Made by a program: the position numbers and the translations under genes
NCBI GenBank assembly: GCA_001724315.1
Contig: MEEC01000118.1
Coordinates: forward strand, 1-7,996
DNA length: 7,996 bases
DNA from: Lautropia sp. SCN 70-15
Lineage (GTDB): Bacteria; Pseudomonadota; Gammaproteobacteria; Burkholderiales; Burkholderiaceae_E
Direction: 5' to 3'
Notes under the pieces: model-generated
Told to the model about the DNA's origin: nothing
Seen by the model: only the letters and a program-made list of their open reading frames with translations
Database searches by the model: none
Shown here: piece after piece, positions 4,665 to 7,996 of the stretch
Layout: the number at the start of each line of letters is the position of its first letter
Position numbering within the stretch: position 1 is the stretch's first letter

Positions 4665-5486
4665 TCAGCGCAACCCGAAGTAGATGTTCGCCGTCAGGAA
4701 GCCCTGCTTGCTGCCGCAATCGAAGCGCTTGCCGCCGAAGCGGTAGCCGTGCAGCCCCGGGCTCTCGATCTGGCGGGCCAGGGCATCGGTGAGCTGGATC
4801 TCGCCGCCGGCGCCGGGCGGCAGGTCCACCAGGGTCTTCATCACGCTGGGGTGCAGGATGTACCGGCCCACCACCGCGTAGGTGGACGGCGCGTCTTCGA
4901 TGGCCGGCTTTTCCACGATGGCGCTCACGCGCATGCGCGGGCCCTGCTCGTCCACCGGGGCCACGATGCCGTACTTGCTCACGTCGGTCCGCGGCACCTG
5001 CTCCACCGCCACCACGCTGCCGCCGGTTGACTCGGCGAAGGGCAGCATCTGCTTGAGCACGCCCTCGGGGTGGCCGTCGATCAGGTCGTCGGGCAGCAAC
5101 ACCGCGAAGTGCTCGTCGGGCCCGATCATGGGCGCTGCGCACAGCACCGCGTGCCCCAGGCCCAGCGGCGCGTGCTGGCGCACGAACAGCACCTTCACGT
5201 GCGGCGGAATGATGTTGCGCACCAGGTCCAGCGCCTCGGTCTTGCCCTTGGCCTCGAGCTCGGCCTCGAGCTCGGGATTGCGGTCGAAGTAGTCCTCCAC
5301 CGCGCGCTTGGAGCGCCCGGTCACGAAGATCAGCGTGTCGCAGCCGGCCTCGATCGCCTCGTCCACCGCGTACTGGATGATCGGCCGGTCGACGATCGGC
5401 AGCATCTCCTTCGGGATCGACTTGGTGGCGGGCAAGAAGCGGGTGCCCATGCCGGCGACGGGAAAGACGGCCTTCTTCAGTTGCAT
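4665..5486 (-). CDS. galU: UTP-glucose-1-phosphate uridylyltransferase, shortened C-terminus
   Basis: GalU makes UDP-glucose from UTP and glucose 1-phosphate in the cytoplasm, supplying glucose, and after further steps glucuronate or galactose, for exopolysaccharide, LPS and trehalose. The sequence shows the nucleotide-binding loop FPVAGMGTRFLPATK (residues 8-22), the SIPKEMLPIVDRP segment with Lys26, the RQHAPLGLGHAVLCA motif, and the FDCGSKQGFL motif near the end. The start at 5486 is where family homology begins; the open frame upstream to 5957 is unlike GalU. The protein is 273 residues and stops at NIYFGLR, just after the FDCGSK motif, whereas most GalU proteins continue for about 15-25 residues in a final helix. 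All recognisable catalytic segments are present, so activity is plausible. The stop lies 14 bases from the convergent ccdB stop, hinting that arrival of ccdAB may have trimmed the 3' end. Confidence 0.93.
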   Translation of the reverse strand: MQLKKAVFPVAGMGTRFLPATKSIPKEMLPIVDRPIIQYAVDEAIEAGCDTLIFVTGRSKRAVEDYFDRNPELEAELEAKGKTEALDLVRNIIPPHVKVLFVRQHAPLGLGHAVLCAAPMIGPDEHFAVLLPDDLIDGHPEGVLKQMLPFAESTGGSVVAVEQVPRTDVSKYGIVAPVDEQGPRMRVSAIVEKPAIEDAPSTYAVVGRYILHPSVMKTLVDLPPGAGGEIQLTDALARQIESPGLHGYRFGGKRFDCGSKQGFLTANIYFGLR

Positions 5487-5529
5487 CGGTGCGTGTCGGT
5501 GATGCGCTCGCGCGGGGAGCGGAGGAGGA

Positions 5530-5540
5530 ATGGTAGCGGG
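5530..5540 (-). promoter_or_regulatory. Possible -10 region of galU
   Basis: The minus strand reads CCCGCTACCAT here, identical to the element before the glycosyltransferase (3011-3021). TACCAT (5530-5535) would be the -10 hexamer, 43 bases upstream of the galU ATG, leaving a leader of about 36 bases. A convincing -35 is not visible in the GC-rich sequence upstream. The rest of 5487-5624 holds no recognisable gene. Confidence 0.35.
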
Positions 5541-5624
5541 GAACGCGGTGTGCGGCGTGTCGGATCGGTCACGGGCGCGACGGCCCCGCGACAAGGTCGG
5601 ACGAACGGTCGACCCAAAAAGCGG

Positions 5625-5798
5625 ATGGGAAACCTCGCTGCCACAGGGCACAGTGGAACGACGATTGAATGCACCGCTATCTTGAACACGAGCCTCTCGA
5701 CGGTCAGGCAATGGGAGATCGGCCAGAAGCGCCCTGGCGGCACATCGCTGAAACTGCTGGACCTGTTGGACCGGAAGGGCCTCGAAGCACTGATCTGA
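5625..5798 (+). pseudogene. Decayed XRE-type antitoxin, only C-terminal HTH half left
   Basis: From about 5673 the frame reads AILNTSLSTVRQWEIGQKRP and then GTSLKLLDLLDRKGLEALI. This is the recognition helix and C-terminal end of HigA/NadS-type antitoxins, in which (F)ARYLNTSxSTVxxWExGxKxPSGxxLKLL is typical. The N-terminal 40-50 residues of the family, including the first HTH helix with its ISQ motif, are missing; the residues after the ATG at 5625 (MGNLAATGHSGTTIE) do not resemble them. In a neighbouring frame the bases just before 5685 can be read as Arg-Tyr-Leu, which suggests a small frameshift at the edge of the surviving part. No partner toxin was found next to it. It is a relic of a former TA module, transcribed opposite to galU. 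Confidence 0.6.
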
Positions 5799-5802
5799 AC
5801 GA

Positions 5803-5982
5803 TCAGCGCGCGATCTTCGCCTCGAGCGGAAAGCGCTCGGGATGGCGAATCGACTCGACCGACAGATCAACGTCGATGTCCGGCCAATAGAGGTGGCTGG
5901 GCGCGGGGCGCTCGATGTTCCCGAGCTCCCGGATGGTGGCGTCCCGAAACCTCTCAATTGTTAGCGACCATACGATCAGCAA
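5803..5982 (-). pseudogene. DUF2442-like C-terminal fragment
   Basis: On the minus strand an open frame ending at 5803 reads ERFRDATIRELGNIERPAPS, then HLYWPDIDVDLSVESI and RHPERFPLEAKIAR. The pattern (D)AT..EL.N.....SH/IxWPDxDxDLSVE matches the C-terminal end of DUF2442 proteins, small proteins often linked to TA-like DUF4160 modules. There is no ATG and no N-terminal half; the nearest possible start, a TTG at 5982, would give a product of 59 residues that begins LLIVWSL and lacks the family's first strands. The homology seems to begin near 5955. I therefore call it a truncated remnant, although a short expressed peptide cannot be excluded. Its stop lies only 4 bp from the stop of the XRE relic. 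Confidence 0.5.
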
Positions 5983-6010
5983 CGGGTGCGCGCCTGCACG
6001 CCGCCTGCGA

Positions 6011-6346
6011 TCAGGTCGCCGCGACGACGGTTATTCCTCGAGCGCCCCCCTGTCGCGAGGACCGGCCAGGGCGCACGACGATCTCCACGTGCTGGTCCAG
6101 CGCAACCAGTGCCCGCATCAGTCGCTCTAGCGAGATGTTCTGCAGCTTGTAGCGGCGGATTTGTGACACCTTCGGTTGAGTTGTTCCGATCAGTGCGGCC
6201 GCTTCCGTCTGGCTGAGGCCGCGCTTGTCGATCAGTTCGTTGAGTTTGACCGCGAGCGCGGCCTTCGCCGACAGTTCTTCCGCATCGGCAAAGCCGAGGT
6301 CCGCCAGCACGTTGTCGGTGCCCCGAGGAGCAGCACTGCCTTCCAC
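6011..6346 (-). CDS. XRE-family HTH antitoxin of a HigBA-like module
   Basis: This 111-residue protein has the N-terminal NVLADLGFADAEELSAKAAL segment followed by an XRE/HTH_37 domain (about residues 31-68) with the helix-turn-helix LSQTEAAALIGTTQPKVSQI (44-63), then NISLERLMRALVALDQHVEIVVRP. These are typical of antitoxins encoded downstream of Gp49-like RelE/HigB toxins. It should bind and neutralise the toxin and repress the promoter at about 6712-6740. It starts at a GTG that shares its G with the toxin's TAG stop (TAGTG) and is preceded by GAGAAGG, a good ribosome site. The tail after residue 92 is basic and variable, as is usual. The gene looks intact. Confidence 0.88.
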   Translation of the reverse strand: MEGSAAPRGTDNVLADLGFADAEELSAKAALAVKLNELIDKRGLSQTEAAALIGTTQPKVSQIRRYKLQNISLERLMRALVALDQHVEIVVRPGRSSRQGGARGITVVAAT

Positions 6347-6708
6347 TACCTTCTCCCGCTCGGCCCGTGGCGGGCAAGAACTGCCTTCAGCCGCCTCTCG
6401 ATCAACGCCACGTCCGGCAGTGGTGTGGCGATCCCGCTCATGGACTTCTTCTGAAACGCATGCAATACATGCACCGTGTCGCGAACGCGCACGGTGTAGA
6501 CCGCGCGGAAAGTGTTGCCCCGGTGGTCTTCGACAAGTTCATAGATCCCGGAGCCGAGCCCTTTCCACGGTTTGGCGGAATCGGGCGTCCGCCCCATTTG
6601 TACGACGAACAGCGCCACGCCCATGTCCTTCTGGACGGGAACGGGGAACGCCTTGAAATCCTTCTTCGAGGAGCCCTCCCAGTACAGCAGCTTGCGTTCG
6701 CCGCCCAA
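6346..6708 (-). CDS. HigB/RelE-superfamily toxin (phage Gp49-like, DUF891)
   Basis: This 120-residue protein belongs to the Gp49-like branch of RelE toxins, mRNA endoribonucleases that usually act on the ribosome. Features in order are LLYWEGSSKKDFKAFPVPVQ (residues 7-26), the AKPWKGLGSGIYELVEDHRG block (45-64), FRAVYTVRV (67-75), VHVLHAFQKKS (79-89) and a C-terminal helix ALIERRLKAVLARH. The toxin gene comes first, as in HigBA systems. The start is a TTG at 6708; no ATG occurs before Met29, and the segment after the TTG reaches the family N-terminus, so TTG is favoured. A very close -10-like hexamer makes the start less certain, and a CTG a few codons in is an alternative. The gene lies on the same strand as, and 103 bp downstream of, the TadE-like gene, but has its own promoter. 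Confidence 0.86.
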   Translation of the reverse strand: MGGERKLLYWEGSSKKDFKAFPVPVQKDMGVALFVVQMGRTPDSAKPWKGLGSGIYELVEDHRGNTFRAVYTVRVRDTVHVLHAFQKKSMSGIATPLPDVALIERRLKAVLARHGPSGRR

Positions 6709-6711
6709 TTG

Positions 6712-6740
6712 ACTATATCCGTTCGGGTATATCAGTGCAA
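6712..6740 (-). promoter_or_regulatory. Promoter and operator of the HigBA-like operon
   Basis: TATATCCGTTCGGGTATA (6714-6731) is an 18-bp imperfect palindrome: TATA and CCG on the left pair with CGG and TATA on the right, with mismatches only at the fifth position and the centre. On the minus strand TTGCAC (6735-6740) and TATAGT (6712-6717) are 17 bp apart and could be the -35 and -10; a TGnTATACC extended -10 one turn upstream is an alternative that leaves a more normal leader. Either way the palindrome covers the promoter, fitting repression by the XRE antitoxin. Confidence 0.55.
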
Positions 6741-6811
6741 CAGTACAGAGGAAGGCGCAGGGAATCCCGGACGAACTCGATACCGGACCAGCCAGGGAGC
6801 CCGCGCGAGGC

Positions 6812-7834
6812 TCACGGAGTCACGCACGCCCCCGGCACGCTGAACACCCTGTCCCCGCCCAGTGACAACCAGCCGTCCGCGGGGCGCACCAGACTGCCGT
6901 CGGAATAGGCCCCGACGCCTCCGTAGCTGGCGCCCGTGGGACCTGGCGGGGGGCGGAACGCCGAGGGATCGCTGCTGGTGCCCGGGTTGACCGGGGCCGC
7001 TCCGGGAGCCGAGGCCGGAGCTGTCGGCGGGGTGTTGGCGGCAATGCCGACTGCCGCGAGCGAGGCGCGCGTGGGCGTGTCGGCGGTCTGGCGCGCGGGG
7101 CTCTGCATGCGGATCGTGGCGGAGGTGGACACAGGCCATCGGGGTACCGCGCGGCCGCTCGGGTCGGGCGCCTGGAAGATGGCGCAGCCGCCGCGCTCGG
7201 CAGCCAGGCAACCGCCGAGCGCGCGACCTGCGAGCGCCGCGATGCGCCCGATCAGCGGAACGGTCATCGGCACGCCGTAGACGATCTCGATCTTCAGCAG
7301 GTTGGCGTCGAGCAGCGTTTGCCCGGAGTGCCGGCCCACCGGCAGGCCGAGGTGGGCGCCCGCGGCGCCGCCGGCCGGCGCGCGTTGCTCGGCGTAGTGC
7401 AGGTTGTCGTTCGGGATCTCGAGCAGGCCCGTGATCGGGCGCCCCCAGTCGTCCAGCGCCGGCTCGGCCCAGTCGGCGAAGCTCTCGCGGGTGGGCGCGA
7501 CGCGCCGGATCACGACCCAGCCGGCCGCCCTTGCCTGCTGCAGCCGCACGCGCGCCGCCGCGGTGGCGAGTTGCCGATCCGACAGCGCGCGGATCTCGGG
7601 CAGCGTGCTCCAGTAGGGCAGCAGCCCGCGGGCCAGGCCGGTTTCGATCGCGTCGGGCAAGGCGTGGCCCATGCTGCCGGAGCGCGCGGCCTCGATGGCC
7701 GCATGCTCGATCGCCTGCCGGGCGTGGAAGACCAGCGCCCATTGCAGCGCGCCCAGGCCGAGCAGGAGCACGATGGGCGCCGCGATCGCGAACTCGATCG
7801 CGCTGGCGCCGCGCTGGGCCCGGCCGGCGTTCAC
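6812..7834 (-). CDS. TadE-like Flp/Tad pilus assembly protein
   Basis: The N-terminus carries the TadE signature: a short basic leader, RGASAIEFAIAAPIVLLLGL (residues 8-27) with Glu14, and one hydrophobic membrane helix to about residue 36, followed by FHARQAIEHAAIEAARSGSM. TadE and TadF are minor pseudopilins, processed by the TadV prepilin peptidase, that help build Flp pili for adhesion and biofilm formation. The middle region ends in DANLLKIEIVYGVPMTVPLI, as seen in TadE-like proteins of related bacteria. From about residue 236 the protein is rich in Ala, Pro, Gly and Ser, making it longer (340 residues) than a typical TadE of 150-200; this part is probably extracytoplasmic. The GTG start overlaps the stop of the upstream gene (GTGA), so the two are one operon. 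It seems to be the last gene of that operon before the HigBA pair. Confidence 0.8.
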   Translation of the reverse strand: MNAGRAQRGASAIEFAIAAPIVLLLGLGALQWALVFHARQAIEHAAIEAARSGSMGHALPDAIETGLARGLLPYWSTLPEIRALSDRQLATAAARVRLQQARAAGWVVIRRVAPTRESFADWAEPALDDWGRPITGLLEIPNDNLHYAEQRAPAGGAAGAHLGLPVGRHSGQTLLDANLLKIEIVYGVPMTVPLIGRIAALAGRALGGCLAAERGGCAIFQAPDPSGRAVPRWPVSTSATIRMQSPARQTADTPTRASLAAVGIAANTPPTAPASAPGAAPVNPGTSSDPSAFRPPPGPTGASYGGVGAYSDGSLVRPADGWLSLGGDRVFSVPGACVTP

Positions 7835-7996
7835 CGCCCGCCCCCGCCTTGCCGGATCTCGACCTCCACCGGCTTCTCGGCGGGCAACGCGGCCGAAGGC
7901 ATTGCCGGGCTTCGCGGACCGGGCTCGGGTGCGGGCGCCTGCACAGGCGCCGTTGCGGACTCTCTGGCGGCGCGCCTGGCCGACAGCGCGCGGTAC
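7831..7996 (-). CDS. 3' end of an unidentified gene upstream of the TadE-like gene (partial)
   Basis: The minus-strand frame from the window edge to the TGA at 7831-7833 is open for 54 codons. It reads YRALSARRAARESATAPV, then a Pro/Ala-rich stretch (QAPAPEPGPRSPAMPSAAL) and ends PAEKPVEVEIRQGGGGR. It is supported by the four-base GTGA overlap with the TadE-like gene and by its codon bias. The visible part is low in complexity and shows no domain, so the product cannot be named; another Tad/Flp assembly component is likely from its position. Confidence 0.6.
   Translation of the reverse strand, partial: YRALSARRAARESATAPVQAPAPEPGPRSPAMPSAALPAEKPVEVEIRQGGGGR

Noticed and set aside
5669..5890. 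73-codon plus-strand open frame starting MHRYLEHEP
   Set aside because: It is in a different frame from the recognisable antitoxin remnant and shows no family; only a possible local frameshift in the relic makes its first codons look meaningful.
5487..5957. N-terminal extension of the galU frame
   Set aside because: GalU homology starts exactly at the ATG at 5486; the upstream codons run antisense to the XRE relic and have no family resemblance.
6797..6813. Intrinsic terminator after the TadE-like gene
   Set aside because: GAGCC and GGCTC can form only a 5-bp stem with a 7-base loop that overlaps the stop codon, and no T-run follows on the minus strand.
1..7996. Insertion sequence, prophage or integron carrying the TA modules
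   Set aside because: No transposase, integrase, terminal inverted repeats, target duplications or attC-like sites were recognised, so no specific mobile element can be claimed.

Overview
The window looks like chromosomal DNA from a GC-rich proteobacterium, most likely a betaproteobacterium of the Burkholderiales type. This is an inference from the codon bias, the GalU and glycosyltransferase sequences, and the style of the toxin-antitoxin proteins; there is no rRNA or other firm taxonomic marker. No tRNA, rRNA, transposase, integrase or CRISPR array was seen.

Two layers of genes are interleaved. The first is the host-like layer, all on the minus strand: a GT4-type glycosyltransferase (1774-3003), the UDP-glucose synthase galU (4665-5486), and a TadE-like pilus assembly protein (6812-7834) preceded by the 3' end of another gene of the same operon (7831-7996). 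The first two point to extracellular polysaccharide or lipopolysaccharide synthesis, and the last two to a Flp/Tad pilus locus.

The second layer is a dense set of small type II toxin-antitoxin (TA) modules in the gaps between them. They are a GNAT acetyltransferase toxin (14-505) whose antitoxin lies mostly outside the window; an AbrB-type VapB with a PIN toxin VapC (1118-1761); an RHH (FitA-like) antitoxin with a second PIN toxin (3197-3990); CcdA/CcdB (4059-4650); and a HigB/RelE-like toxin with an XRE antitoxin (6708-6011, minus strand). Between galU and the HigBA pair lie two decayed fragments, the C-terminal end of an XRE antitoxin and a DUF2442-like tail, so the region has gained and lost such modules repeatedly. 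An orphan HTH protein (533 to about 1117, minus strand) sits divergent to vapBC and has no clear start codon.

The clearest non-coding signals are probable autoregulatory operators in front of the TA modules: an 8+8 bp inverted repeat before vapB, a 14-bp palindrome and three 17-bp tandem repeats before the RHH antitoxin, a perfect 19-bp palindrome before ccdA, and an 18-bp imperfect palindrome over the promoter of the higBA pair. Most TA pairs also show stop/start overlap, which suggests translational coupling.

No wholly new system was recognised. The most unusual points are the density of TA modules around polysaccharide genes, a CcdB lacking the C-terminal residues needed for gyrase poisoning in F-plasmid CcdB, a GalU that ends early right beside ccdB, and the start-less HTH gene.
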